From: Rhodospirillales bacterium | GTDB lineage: Bacteria > Pseudomonadota > Alphaproteobacteria > Rhodospirillales > Casp-alpha2 | Length of the DNA: 64,000 bases | Assembly: GCA_023145215.1 (NCBI GenBank) | Contig: JAGLED010000008.1 | Coordinates: forward strand, 62,001-126,000 | Direction of reading: 5' to 3' | Shown: positions 35,513 to 43,511 of the stretch, one piece after another | How positions within the stretch are numbered: the first letter of the stretch is position 1 | Layout: the number at the start of each line of letters is the position of its first letter | The notes under the pieces: model-generated | Told to the model about the DNA's origin: nothing | The model's input: the letters and a program-made list of their open reading frames with translations, nothing else | The model's database searches: none | Translations under genes and position numbers: made by a program

Positions 35513-35897
35513 CCTTCCACACTCTGACCCCTTTCTCGACCGACCGACCGACGACGTACCCACCGATGCCGATCTTGAGCAAATCCCACATGTCGTCCGG
35601 GATCTCCGCGGCGGCGGTGCCGAAGATCGGCACCAGCACGTAGTTGTTGGCGACGATGACGCCGAACAGGCACATCAGAAGCGGCCGCCAGTTTCTTTGC
35701 AGCCAGCTTTCGCCCTGTGCCTCGGCGACAATGATGTTGGCCGCCGCCTCGATCTCCTTCATCTGGCCGTCCAGCACCTTCTGTTGCAGGACGGACTTGA
35801 TCTGTGCGGCCTGGTCCTTGTCCTCGACCGCCTGATCGACGATGTCGAACAAGCCTTTCAAGAGCGGTCCGGCGACGGACGATATCAACCCGATCAT
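35502..35897 (-). CDS. 3TM holin of the gene-transfer-release type
   Basis: 131 residues. After an amphipathic N-terminal part (GLISSVAGPLLKGLFDIVDQ and a helical charged segment), SWLQRNWRPLLMCLFGVIVA with NNYVLVPIFG and a third segment (LLKIGIGGYVVGRSVEKG) match what I remember of the GTA_holin_3TM family, named for holins that release gene transfer agents. It would open the inner membrane for the SleB hydrolase. It lies 12 bases after the spanin-like gene on the same strand. Confidence 0.8.
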   Translation of the reverse strand: MIGLISSVAGPLLKGLFDIVDQAVEDKDQAAQIKSVLQQKVLDGQMKEIEAAANIIVAEAQGESWLQRNWRPLLMCLFGVIVANNYVLVPIFGTAAAEIPDDMWDLLKIGIGGYVVGRSVEKGVRVWKGPA

Positions 35898-35909
35898 GTG
35901 TGTCCCCTC

Positions 35910-36242
35910 TCAGTTTCCGGTCTGCGACTGCGTCTGCTTCAATAGGATATCGAGGATACGGTCGGTCTGCCGGGCGATGCCGCGGGTCCGCTCGTCCAAT
36001 CCGGCAAGCTGGGAATCGAGCATTTTCTGCTGCTGCTCAATCAACTCGATCCGGTCCCATTGTTTGCGGCGCAGGACGACGTTGTCCTCGACTGCAATTT
36101 CCAGCGCGTTGATTCGGTTCCCCGTCTCGGCGCGCCAGGCTGCTTCGGTATAGAGGAGCGCCAACGTCTGCACGATAAGCGCGGCGATAATACCGATCGG
36201 CACCCGCTTATCCAGGTGCCAGGCGCGTTGGTCGTCGTTCAT
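35910..36242 (-). CDS. One-helix coiled-coil protein; spanin-like candidate
   Basis: 110 residues: a membrane anchor near the start (PIGIIAALIVQTLALLYTEA) followed by long heptad-like helices (WDRIELIEQQQKMLDSQLAG, LDERTRGIARQTDRILDILL). The layout is that of an inner-membrane spanin or of similar proteins in GTA/prophage lysis blocks. It overlaps the previous gene by 4 bases and precedes the holin. No lipoprotein (outer spanin) partner with a lipobox was found nearby. Confidence 0.55.
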   Translation of the reverse strand: MNDDQRAWHLDKRVPIGIIAALIVQTLALLYTEAAWRAETGNRINALEIAVEDNVVLRRKQWDRIELIEQQQKMLDSQLAGLDERTRGIARQTDRILDILLKQTQSQTGN

Positions 36243-36439
36243 TGACCTCCCCCTTCCGGATGTGCCGCCTGCGCGGCGCGAACTTCGGCCAGCAGCGCCA
36301 ACATGGCGGCTGTACGCTGACAGACCGGTGTTGCGTCAACGATATCGGCGAGCACGACCAGAAGATCGTATTCGCGTTCGGTCGTCGGCGTATTCATGCC
36401 CAGGGCTTCGCGCTGGGACCGTTTCCATGACTTGCTCAT
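36239..36439 (-). CDS. Small soluble protein between fibre and lysis genes
   Basis: 66 residues, MSKSWKRSQREALGMNTPTT then a helical region (EYDLLVVLADIVDATPVCQR, TAAMLALLAEVRAAQAAH). It ends in an ATGA-type overlap with the spanin-like gene and follows the second tail fibre by 8 bases, so it belongs to the same transcript. No function can be assigned. Confidence 0.55.
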   Translation of the reverse strand: MSKSWKRSQREALGMNTPTTEREYDLLVVLADIVDATPVCQRTAAMLALLAEVRAAQAAHPEGGGQ

Positions 36440-36447
36440 ATCTCACC

Positions 36448-38133
36448 TCAATAGCTTGCAATCAGCCCGACGCAGTCGTGCAGCCGGATCTGTTTGGCGT
36501 TGAAAGTCGTGATTTCGTAAGTAAGCGATGATCCGCTACCGGCAGAGACATCCGCCTCGAGCCGCCACAGTTCCTCGCCGCCGGAGCCAATATCGCCGAT
36601 CTTGGTCCACGTTCCGGTCACCTTGGTTGTGCCGCCATCGATCGATATCTTGCCGACGATATCGGTACCGAAGGTCATAGAATCGACCGGCTCTATGACG
36701 AAGTACCCGATGACGTCGAGCGGATCGGCCGACGAAAGCGTTGCCGCCGACGGCGAGAGCGTCATCGCGTCAGGGGTCAGCACTTCGTACATTTCAAGAT
36801 TGCCGATCCCGTAACCGGGAAAACTTTGCGACCCCGTTACGCGGATCGCATAACGCGTGTAACTTGCCGGAGATGCGATCGAATAGGTCTTGAACTGGGT
36901 ATTCGACGAGAACGAGACGCCGCTGCGCGAGTCCAGTACATCCCAACCAGAACCGTTCCAGCCGCAAAACGTCCATGACGTCGGCGCACCGGGCAGGTCG
37001 TTGCTGTCAACCTGACGCGGTTTGAGACCGTAGCCCCCGATGGTTTTTGCCGACGTGAATTCATAGGCCAAATAACCGCTGTTCCACGACCCACCGGTGG
37101 CGTCCCAATGATAGGACGAGTTCGACGAGTCGAACGTCTGCCAAGCCGTTGGGTTATTGTTGCTCGACGTTACCATACCACTGGGCGCGGTCAGCCCCGT
37201 CATGACGGGGATGGCGTCCGTCTCGGAGATACCCGCCTCGTTGTGGTAATAGTCACCAGACGCGTCGTATCTGGCGTTCGTCGACGTCGTCAGGCTGCCG
37301 CTTTCGAAGTCGTCCGCCAGCCAGAAAGTGCCGACACTACCGGTGACCGAAGACGCATCGTTGGCCGCCATGGCATAGGCGAGTGCGCTCGCCGCCATTT
37401 CGCGGGCGATCTCGTCGGTTCCGTCGAATTGCGCGGCAATGGCTTCTGCCGTGCGAAACGGGGTCATCGCCTTGGTATTGTCGGTGCCTGCGACCGCCTC
37501 GGCTTGCGACGCGATTCCAAGGTCCGCCAATGCCGGCAGCGGATGCCGGTGATCCGCTGCGCTCAACTCGGTCGACGTGCCGGCGCTGCCGGATGCGGAT
37601 GCCTGTGCAGGTGTCGCCGACGAAATAACCGCGAGATCGCCGATATCAGCGAGCGGTGTCACATCGGCATTGCCGTCGACATCGAATGTCAGCGCGCACG
37701 AGGCACGCGTCGCGGCATCCGGAAGTTCGAGTGCCGCTGCGGCGTCGGTTGGTTGCAGGCGCACGGTGCGGCCGAGTTCGTCGTTAATCTGCTGCAGCGC
37801 CGCTGTCTGGAAATCCAGCTCGTCATTGATGACCTTGGCGCGGAATTCACCCGACGCCTGGAAATCGGTCGTACGCGCAATTGTCAGCGTCCTCAGCAAC
37901 AGAATATCCGCGCCGTCGCCCGGCGCCGTGGCAAAGCTGACCGAGCCGCCCGCACTTTGACCGGCACCGGACACCGTATACCCCGTACTTAGTACCTGTT
38001 TGACGCCATCGACATAAACCTCGAGATCGGCATCGGTAAAAATAGGAAACGGGAAAGTGAAATCCGTTTCCGTGCCGTCGCCGGCGCGATTCACGCGCGG
38101 CGCGACATCGCCAATCTGGATATGATCAGCCAT
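36448..38133 (-). CDS. Tail fibre protein 2 with an inserted discoidin-like domain
   Basis: 561 residues. The first 150 (MADHIQIGDVAPRVNRAGDG, FTFPFPIFTDADLEVYVDGV, DFQTAALQQINDELGR) form the T7 gp17-like N-terminal part that docks on the tail. The middle and end match fibre 1 closely. At the point where fibre 1 reads YHNEDPSP, this protein instead carries about 140 residues resembling an F5/8-type C (discoidin) sugar-binding fold (TSWTFCGWNGSGWDVLDSRS, YTRYAIRVTGSQSFPGYGIG). Both fibres then resume with LDVIGYFVIEPVD. It probably recognises a different cell-surface glycan. Confidence 0.85.
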   Translation of the reverse strand: MADHIQIGDVAPRVNRAGDGTETDFTFPFPIFTDADLEVYVDGVKQVLSTGYTVSGAGQSAGGSVSFATAPGDGADILLLRTLTIARTTDFQASGEFRAKVINDELDFQTAALQQINDELGRTVRLQPTDAAAALELPDAATRASCALTFDVDGNADVTPLADIGDLAVISSATPAQASASGSAGTSTELSAADHRHPLPALADLGIASQAEAVAGTDNTKAMTPFRTAEAIAAQFDGTDEIAREMAASALAYAMAANDASSVTGSVGTFWLADDFESGSLTTSTNARYDASGDYYHNEAGISETDAIPVMTGLTAPSGMVTSSNNNPTAWQTFDSSNSSYHWDATGGSWNSGYLAYEFTSAKTIGGYGLKPRQVDSNDLPGAPTSWTFCGWNGSGWDVLDSRSGVSFSSNTQFKTYSIASPASYTRYAIRVTGSQSFPGYGIGNLEMYEVLTPDAMTLSPSAATLSSADPLDVIGYFVIEPVDSMTFGTDIVGKISIDGGTTKVTGTWTKIGDIGSGGEELWRLEADVSAGSGSSLTYEITTFNAKQIRLHDCVGLIASY

Positions 38134-38169
38134 TTGAAACTCCTGTTCGTTTGAAGGTTAAGATCGGTG

Positions 38170-39402
38170 TCAGTAGAGCGGGACCAGCCCCGTGCACTCG
38201 TGAAAGCGGATCTCTTTTCCGTTCGCGCTATTCAGTCTGTACGACAGCGATGCGCCGGCCTCGCCTGACATGTTTGCGTCGAGTCGGTAAAGCTCCCGGC
38301 CGGCGGCGCCGACATCCGCGACTTTGGTCCAGGTGCCGGTCACGTAAGCCGTGCCGCCATCGATCGACACCTCGCCGGTCAAATCCGTCCCGAAAGTCAC
38401 AGTATCGACAGGCTCGATCACGAAGTACCCGATCACGTCCAGCGGGTTCGCCGCTGCAAGAGGCGTGGGGGACGGTGCCAGCGTCATGTCCGGCGGCGAC
38501 GGATCTTCGTTGTGGTAATAATCCCCACTCGCGTCATACGTAGCATTCGTCGACACGCTTAAACTGTTACTCTGGAATGTGTCGCTCAAGAAGAAAGCGC
38601 CAACATTACCGGCCACTGCCGTGGCGTCATAGCTGGCCATGACATAGGCCAGTGCGCTCGCCGCCATGTTGCGTGCCGTGTTGTCCGCCGGCTGACCCAA
38701 GACGGTCATGGCCTGCCCGGTGCGCAGTGACGTCATCACCGTGGTGTTGACGGAACCCGCTTCGGCTTCGGCCTGTGATGCGATTCCAATATCGTCCCAA
38801 AGCGGGCGCGGATGCGAATGATCGGCGACGCTCACTTCCGATGCACTGCCCGCATCGCCGCCGACGCTATCGGCAAGTGGCGTGGAAGCGGAAACCGCAA
38901 GGCCTTTGGAAGCATCGATGGCCGTCGCCGCCGCCGCACCACCGTCCTCATCGAAGATCAAGGTCTTCAAGGCGCGTGCGTCCGCCTTCGGCAACATCAG
39001 CGGAGCCGTCGTGTCCGTTTTCGTTAACCTGAGCGAACGCACAAGGTCGTCATTGACCTGCTGCAACGCCGCTGCCTGGAAATCGAACTCTGCATTGATG
39101 ACGTCGGCCTTGAACTCGCCCGACGCCGTGAAGTCCGACATGCGTTCGACCGTCAAGCGGCGCACCAGTGTCACGGACACGCCTGCTATAGGCGTTTCAC
39201 TGAGAATCGCCGTCCCGCCGGCGCGCTTGCCGACGCCGTCGACCGCATAGTCCGTCGTGATCGTCTTTAACTGTCCGCCTACGTAGACCTCGAGATCCCC
39301 CGGCGCGAAAATGGGGAATGGATAATGGAACAGCGATGTCACCCCGTCCGCCACGTAACGCACGCGCGGGGTGACGTCGCCGATCCGAATTTGATCGGCC
39401 AT
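38170..39402 (-). CDS. Tail fibre protein 1
   Basis: The track frame extends upstream; the Met of MADQIRIGDVTPRVRYVADG at 39402, after GGAGGCACCC, gives 410 residues. The N-terminal domain is T7 gp17-like (LFHYPFPIFAPGDLEVYVGG). A long coiled and Ala/Ser-rich shaft follows, then a C-terminal domain (LDVIGYFVIEPVDTVTFGTD to FHECTGLVPLY) shared with fibre 2. The two genes are tandem duplicates 36 bases apart. No chaperone or second fibre-tip gene is seen. Confidence 0.87.
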   Translation of the reverse strand: MADQIRIGDVTPRVRYVADGVTSLFHYPFPIFAPGDLEVYVGGQLKTITTDYAVDGVGKRAGGTAILSETPIAGVSVTLVRRLTVERMSDFTASGEFKADVINAEFDFQAAALQQVNDDLVRSLRLTKTDTTAPLMLPKADARALKTLIFDEDGGAAAATAIDASKGLAVSASTPLADSVGGDAGSASEVSVADHSHPRPLWDDIGIASQAEAEAGSVNTTVMTSLRTGQAMTVLGQPADNTARNMAASALAYVMASYDATAVAGNVGAFFLSDTFQSNSLSVSTNATYDASGDYYHNEDPSPPDMTLAPSPTPLAAANPLDVIGYFVIEPVDTVTFGTDLTGEVSIDGGTAYVTGTWTKVADVGAAGRELYRLDANMSGEAGASLSYRLNSANGKEIRFHECTGLVPLY

Positions 39403-39413
39403 GGGTGCCTCCT

Positions 39414-39860
39414 CTATTCCACGTTGTTGTAGAAAACATGCCGCCCGATGGTCGCCGCGATCTCGCGGCCGCGTGCCCAGGGGGGCTCGACGCCGACGGC
39501 ATGATAGTGCGTCGATCCATCGGTCGGGTCTTTCAAAGCGCCGCCCAGCGCACGCCGCGCGACCCGTTTGCAGGTCTTGAAGACAGTGTTTCCCGCATCG
39601 ACCTTGAGAAGCTTTTCCAGGTTCGGATCGTCCTCGTTCCAACACGAAAACTGCCACGGCTTGTGGCACACTTCGATGAGATCACCACCCCACCAGTAAC
39701 CACCGCGCCGTTTCGCCCGGCGCACGCGATTGAGGATCACGCATGCCACGGCTTCCTTGCCGCGCACGGGCTCGCCCCTGGCCTCGCCATAGATGGTGCG
39801 CGCAAGCACATCGATTTCACGATCGCGGCGCGCGCGATCGCTCGCTGTCTGTTCAGACAT
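39414..39860 (-). CDS. SleB-type cell wall hydrolase (endolysin candidate)
   Basis: The Met of MSEQTASDRARRDREIDVLA at 39860 gives 148 residues. RTIYGEARGEPVRGKEAVAC holds the catalytic Glu of the Hydrolase_2/SleB family, and CHKPWQFSCWNEDDPN, DPTDGSTHYHA and PPWARGREIAATIGRHVFYN complete the domain. These enzymes are lytic transglycosylases acting on peptidoglycan. With no signal peptide it needs the holin. GTAs and phages of this lineage often use such an enzyme for release. It precedes the two fibres in the same transcript. Confidence 0.87.
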   Translation of the reverse strand: MSEQTASDRARRDREIDVLARTIYGEARGEPVRGKEAVACVILNRVRRAKRRGGYWWGGDLIEVCHKPWQFSCWNEDDPNLEKLLKVDAGNTVFKTCKRVARRALGGALKDPTDGSTHYHAVGVEPPWARGREIAATIGRHVFYNNVE

Positions 39861-39888
39861 CGGTCGTCTCCTTTTGCGGTTTGAAAAC

Positions 39889-39916
39889 AAAAAAAGCCGC
39901 CGGTGGTGCCGGCGGC
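39889..39916 (-). terminator. Intrinsic terminator after the DUF2927 gene
   Basis: Minus strand GCCGCCGG-(5)-CCGGCGGC followed by TTTTTTTGT; perfect 8-bp stem, 43 bases after the stop of the gene at 39960. Confidence 0.85.
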
Positions 39917-39959
39917 AGGTCATGGTTTACCCGGTCGGGCAATAGGTAATTTTGGATGC

Positions 39960-40709
39960 TTAATCGACGACGATCGCCTCCCAGTGCGCGTCGAACTTGC
40001 GGCGCACCGTCGCTTCGTCGTCGCCCGGTTCAAGGTACTTGTAGAGGAAGATCAACACTTTTTTGTCGACAGTCGCCAAGTCTGACCAAGTCGTCGTGCT
40101 TTCGTTGTCCTCGAAGATTAGGCTTTCTTCCAGCAAGACTTGATCGTTGGTAACGCCAAGTGACTGGAACACCTCTTCTAGAAATGCGCTCTTAAACAGT
40201 TCTTGGTCCAAGCCCTCATCTATCAGGATGATTACATCGCCAATTGCGCCCGACCGCCGATCCACCTTGACACATGTGATGCCTGAATTGTCATCGGACG
40301 GAATTGAGCACCGAGCAGCGCGAAGCATCCGATCAAAGTCGTTGGCAGGAACAATAGAAATTACTCCGTCGGCGGTGCCCCTCTCATTCTCTCCAATTGA
40401 GATGCCCCAGTTGGCTTGGCGAAGGACACGATTGATTTCTTTCTCCACTTTCCTTACAGCCTCTCGATGCGGCCCAGCCCGGGCAAAAAGCTTATATCTT
40501 GGTGAGTAGTTCCACCGTGATATTCGTGAATTGCCATGCCCGTACTCCGACGTCAGCAGGACATGCCGGACGAACGCCCAGTCGCGCTCGGCGCCTTGCG
40601 CATATGCATCAAACCCCGCGTGCGGCAACATGGCGACGAACCCGGCAATTGCCGAAGCTCGCCACCATCTGCCGAAAATCAATAAATTGATGATCATCCG
40701 ACTCTTCAT
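39960..40709 (-). CDS. Secreted DUF2927-like protein; candidate partner
   Basis: I start at MKSRMIINLLIFGRWWRASA (40709), which leads a signal peptide; about 249 residues. The C-terminal part resembles DUF2927: FLEEVFQSLGVTNDQVLLEE, then SLIFEDNESTTTWSDLATVD and LYKYLEPGDDE. DUF2927 proteins are secreted and may be zinc peptidase-like, though the HExxH motif is not present here. It begins 5 bases after the frameshifted PGB gene on the same strand. It could be a secreted effector part or the immunity half of that cassette. Confidence 0.6.
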   Translation of the reverse strand: MKSRMIINLLIFGRWWRASAIAGFVAMLPHAGFDAYAQGAERDWAFVRHVLLTSEYGHGNSRISRWNYSPRYKLFARAGPHREAVRKVEKEINRVLRQANWGISIGENERGTADGVISIVPANDFDRMLRAARCSIPSDDNSGITCVKVDRRSGAIGDVIILIDEGLDQELFKSAFLEEVFQSLGVTNDQVLLEESLIFEDNESTTTWSDLATVDKKVLIFLYKYLEPGDDEATVRRKFDAHWEAIVVD

Positions 40710-40714
40710 CGGCC

Positions 40715-41312
40715 CTACATGTCCAGCCACTCGTAGAGATCATAACTGCCGCGGCCGTATGGAGAATAACGTTTTGGATTGATCCCCATCCCGCCACCAC
40801 GGAACGGCCTGGCGCTCTTGGACGGTGTCTGGCGTTTTTCACTGTTTCTCGCCTCCGGTCGATACCCGTCAGTTTTTCCAAGTACTTTTTCTTCGCTTTC
40901 TCCTCTGCCTGGCTGCGCACGTAGTTCTCAACCGTCTCCCCGTAGGGGTTCGGCTTATCCCCATCGGGCCCGGCGCGTCCGCGATCACGTCGAAGCGCAT
41001 CGCGCCGATCCTTTCGGCGTGCCGTGGCGTCATGACGCGCTCGTTCGGCAGCTTGCGCCTCGGCGACCCGTTTGTTCATGGATTGCTCGGTCTCGCCGCC
41101 CGGTTTCATCACGCCGTCGACCTTGAGCTTATTGGCTTTCTGATAGGCTTTGATACCGTTGAACATCGGCTCGTCCGGATACGGCGTCATGCCGTAGGCC
41201 GGTGTCTTGTAATGGCCGAGCGCCTTGAGCGCAGACTTGGTTTGCAGGTGTCGTCTTCATCGACCTGTGCGGCGCGGTCGACGCGGCTGGCCAGTTTCAG
41301 CGGATAGAACAT
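40715..41312 (-). pseudogene. Frameshifted PGB-type modular gene
   Basis: The start MFYPLKLASRVDRAAQVDED is followed by a lost base: DDTLQTKSAL in the sister gene at 42.1 kb is here DDTCKPSLR, and the frame ends soon after. In the next frame the PGB module is perfect (GMTPYPDEPMFNGIKAYQKA, LKVDGVMKPGGETE). Near 40870 a second shift is likely, because the natural-looking end SPYGRGSYDLYEWLDM and stop lies in a third frame, 5 bases before the DUF2927 gene. Two shifts suggest decay, unless the assembly is wrong there. The variable end would have been a basic, Gly-rich tail of unknown function. Confidence 0.65.
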
Positions 41313-41340
41313 GTCGTCACTCCTTTGGATGATACATATG

Positions 41341-41371
41341 AAAGGGCCACGCCGGTTATTCGGCGTGGCCC
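41341..41371 (-). terminator. Strong hairpin upstream of the frameshifted PGB gene
   Basis: GGGCCACGCCG and CGGCGTGGCCC form a perfect 11-bp stem with a 6-base loop; on the minus strand CTTTC follows. It would end leftward transcription before the frameshifted gene. Confidence 0.6.
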
Positions 41372-41391
41372 CGATCGTAAAAATTCCCGGG

Positions 41392-41408
41392 CTGGTCCGT
41401 GCATAACG
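41392..41408 (+). promoter_or_regulatory. Partner-gene upstream element, copy D
   Basis: CTGGTCCGTGCATAACG followed by the dyad TAACGTC/GACGTTA; CATAAC is 46 bases before the ATG at 41448. Confidence 0.6.
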
Positions 41409-41447
41409 TCCGAGACGTTAGATCATCGATTACGTTAGGATCGGCTT

Positions 41448-41894
41448 ATGACATTCGAGAAGAGATCGTCGTATTACCTGAACGAGCCATGGGCAGACTC
41501 ACCGCCCGGCGTCGGGCCGCACGAACTCCGGGAACTGGAGTTGATGCTGGCCGGCACCAAGCCGCTGGCGATGTTCTACGATGTCGTACCGGCGTCAATC
41601 GAGCTGCCAGAGGCCGACTTCGATCCTTTCGTCGAGGCGGGCAGGATCGTCAAGCGAGTCTGTTTCTTTCGCGACAAAAGACACGGTTTCGATCACCGGT
41701 ATCTTTTCTATGCACTACCAGGCGAGGAATGGCGAATTGACGAGATGTATGCATTCAAAGAATCCCTATTCTCCGGCAGCTACCGATTTAATCCGGAAGA
41801 CGAACGTCGGATCGGGCAACTTCTTGGCTACGATGATCAAGATATAGAATCTTATATCGCTCACGCTTTGAACAACCGCCCGTCCATTAAATGA
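41448..41894 (+). CDS. Small soluble protein; candidate immunity partner of the truncated PGB gene
   Basis: 148 residues, no signal peptide or membrane segment: MTFEKRSSYYLNEPWADSPP, FYDVVPASIELPEADFDPFV, FDHRYLFYALPGEEWRIDEM and a C-terminal helix (ERRIGQLLGYDDQDIESYIA). It has the shared upstream element and converges on the truncated PGB gene with 41 bases between stops, the same geometry as the Sel1/coiled-coil pairs. A cytoplasmic immunity protein is the simplest guess. The family is not recognised. Confidence 0.6.
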   Translation: MTFEKRSSYYLNEPWADSPPGVGPHELRELELMLAGTKPLAMFYDVVPASIELPEADFDPFVEAGRIVKRVCFFRDKRHGFDHRYLFYALPGEEWRIDEMYAFKESLFSGSYRFNPEDERRIGQLLGYDDQDIESYIAHALNNRPSIK

Positions 41895-41935
41895 TGTTGC
41901 TTTCCAATCTACATCATTGATAACACCGGTTTAGT

Positions 41936-42346
41936 TTAGCTGTTGAGCTGGGCGTAACAGTCTGCGCATAAGTATCGTGATACGACACCTCCATGAATGA
42001 CCCCGCATCTCGTGCATTTGAAACCATGGCTGCGGGCAGCAAGTTTCTGATTGAGTGAGTTCTCCGTCTCGCCGCCCGGCTTCATGACACCGTCGACGCG
42101 TAGCTTGTTGTCGCGCTGGTACTTCTTGATCCCGTCGAACATCGGCTCGTCCGGGTAGGCTGTGAGGCCATAGCCTGGCAGCTTGTAATACCCGAGTTCC
42201 CCGAGTGCGGACTTGGTTTGCAGCGTGTCGTCCTCGTCGACGCGTGCGGCGCGGTCGACAACGCCGCGCAAACGAATATTTTTCTCGTTCAATCTCCTGA
42301 AATCTGAACGGGAAAAGGGGCCGCCCGTGGGACGACCCCTCTCCAC
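41936..42346 (-). CDS. Short PGB-type modular protein with a zinc-ribbon-like end
   Basis: The open frame has 136 codons, but its first part overlaps a terminator. By alignment with sister genes the real start should be near 42290, where only TTG or weaker codons follow AGGAG, so expression is doubtful. The PGB module is intact (TLQTKSALGELGYYKLPGYG, FDGIKKYQRDNKLRVDGVMK, PGGETENSLNQ). The variable end is only about 32 residues, with two Cys pairs (CTRCGVIHGG, YLCADCYAQLNS) like a zinc ribbon. It is probably a cassette whose toxin end has been replaced or shortened. Confidence 0.55.
   Translation of the reverse strand: MERGRPTGGPFSRSDFRRLNEKNIRLRGVVDRAARVDEDDTLQTKSALGELGYYKLPGYGLTAYPDEPMFDGIKKYQRDNKLRVDGVMKPGGETENSLNQKLAARSHGFKCTRCGVIHGGVVSRYLCADCYAQLNS
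42313..42340 (-). terminator. Intrinsic terminator after the capsid-adjacent gene
   Basis: Minus strand AGGGG...CCCCT with inner GC pairs (imperfect), followed by TTTTCC. It lies about 55 bases after the stop of the gene at 42396. Confidence 0.5.
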
Positions 42347-42395
42347 GCCGGGTAGCCCCGGCAGGCTGTTGGCGATTTATACCGCCGCATCACGA

Positions 42396-42665
42396 TCAGT
42401 CGGTGTCGGTGCCGCCGATCTGTGTCATGTCGGCGACGTCGACGGTGCCGGATGCGTTGGCGTTGACATAGAAAATGCCGCCCGCCGGCGTGCCGTCGGT
42501 ATCGACGTTGGCGAACAGCATGTCCCCGACGCGGAGCATGTCCGCCGCATCGTTGAAGTAGCCTGCCGTATCAACAGTCGCGGCGGTATCCACCGTCGTG
42601 TAGTGCCAGAGCGTGAAGCCGTTGGCATACGCCAGCACGCTCAGATCCTTCGATTTGAAGGCCAT
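42396..42665 (-). CDS. Capsid-adjacent small structural protein
   Basis: 89 residues: MAFKSKDLSVLAYANGFTLW, then AADMLRVGDMLFANVDTDGT and VDVADMTQIGGTDTD. I recall very similar 80-90-residue proteins directly after the capsid gene in alphaproteobacterial podovirus-type prophages, where they are thought to decorate the head or fibres. It lies 27 bases after the capsid gene. Role inferred from position. Confidence 0.7.
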   Translation of the reverse strand: MAFKSKDLSVLAYANGFTLWHYTTVDTAATVDTAGYFNDAADMLRVGDMLFANVDTDGTPAGGIFYVNANASGTVDVADMTQIGGTDTD

Positions 42666-42692
42666 GGTCGGTCTCCTTTCAGATGTTCAGGT

Positions 42693-43511
42693 TCAGGATT
42701 CGAGGCAGCGCATGGAAACCACGCCGGCCGTATCGACCAGCACCGAGCCCTGGCTCATCGAGTTGTTGATGAAGTGCGCCGCCCGGTCGCCGTGCCACGT
42801 GATGTCGGTCTTGACCTCGGAGCCGACGGCATGGCCAATCGCGGTCTTGTGGTACCAGTAGCAGTACCGGACGTTCGACGTCTTGGTCAGACCCGAATGC
42901 GGCATCCAGAGCGTCCCGAGCCAGCGTTTGGCCTGGGTGCCCTTCCACGGCAGGTCATCGTCGCCGATGTAGTCCGCGTGCGCGAACTCCTCGATACCGA
43001 GCAGGTCCGACCACTGTTTCCAGCCGACGATGGCGTAACGTTCGCCGTCGTCCGGCACGTCGGCCCCGCCCAGCATCTCGAACGCCGTCAGCACCTTGGC
43101 CTTGGTCAGGCCGTCGGCGCCGGTCCCGGCGTAGTTCGTGGACGTATCGAGTTGCTCGATCACAAGCTCGTCGGTCTTGCGGCCGAGCGCATAGGCCCCG
43201 GCGCGCGCGATGACACCGCGCTCGTCGTGCGCGGTCTTGAGCTCGTCCAGGCTGTCGACCCAGTCACCGGCATAGTAGTCGTAGAGCGTGCATTCGACCG
43301 GTTCGTGATCGACGTTCATCACCGGCACCTTGCCGTGACGCGCCTTGGTCGAAGCGGTGCCCTTGCCGATTTTCTGGAAGGTGGTCGACGAGCCCTTGAT
43401 GTCGTTCTTGGTGCGAACGGTGTTCCGAAGCTTCGAGCCCATCCGCTGGTAAGCCAGATGAACGTCGGCCTGGAAATGTTTGACGAACGATTGTTCGACG
43501 GAAGTGGACAT
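42693..43511 (-). CDS. Major capsid protein (HK97-fold podovirus type)
   Basis: 272 residues. MSTSVEQSFVKHFQADVHLA, then KLRNTVRTKNDIKGSSTTFQ (N-arm and E-loop region), DHEPVECTLYDYYAGDWVDS and ALGRKTDELVIEQLD (spine helix) and DITWHGDRAAHFINNSMSQG near the end match the T7/BPP-1-like capsid group. Intact. GAGAGAGG precedes its ATG. Upstream is a 299-base gap up to the opposing partner gene; it holds GC-rich dyads but no clear promoter. Confidence 0.87.
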   Translation of the reverse strand: MSTSVEQSFVKHFQADVHLAYQRMGSKLRNTVRTKNDIKGSSTTFQKIGKGTASTKARHGKVPVMNVDHEPVECTLYDYYAGDWVDSLDELKTAHDERGVIARAGAYALGRKTDELVIEQLDTSTNYAGTGADGLTKAKVLTAFEMLGGADVPDDGERYAIVGWKQWSDLLGIEEFAHADYIGDDDLPWKGTQAKRWLGTLWMPHSGLTKTSNVRYCYWYHKTAIGHAVGSEVKTDITWHGDRAAHFINNSMSQGSVLVDTAGVVSMRCLES

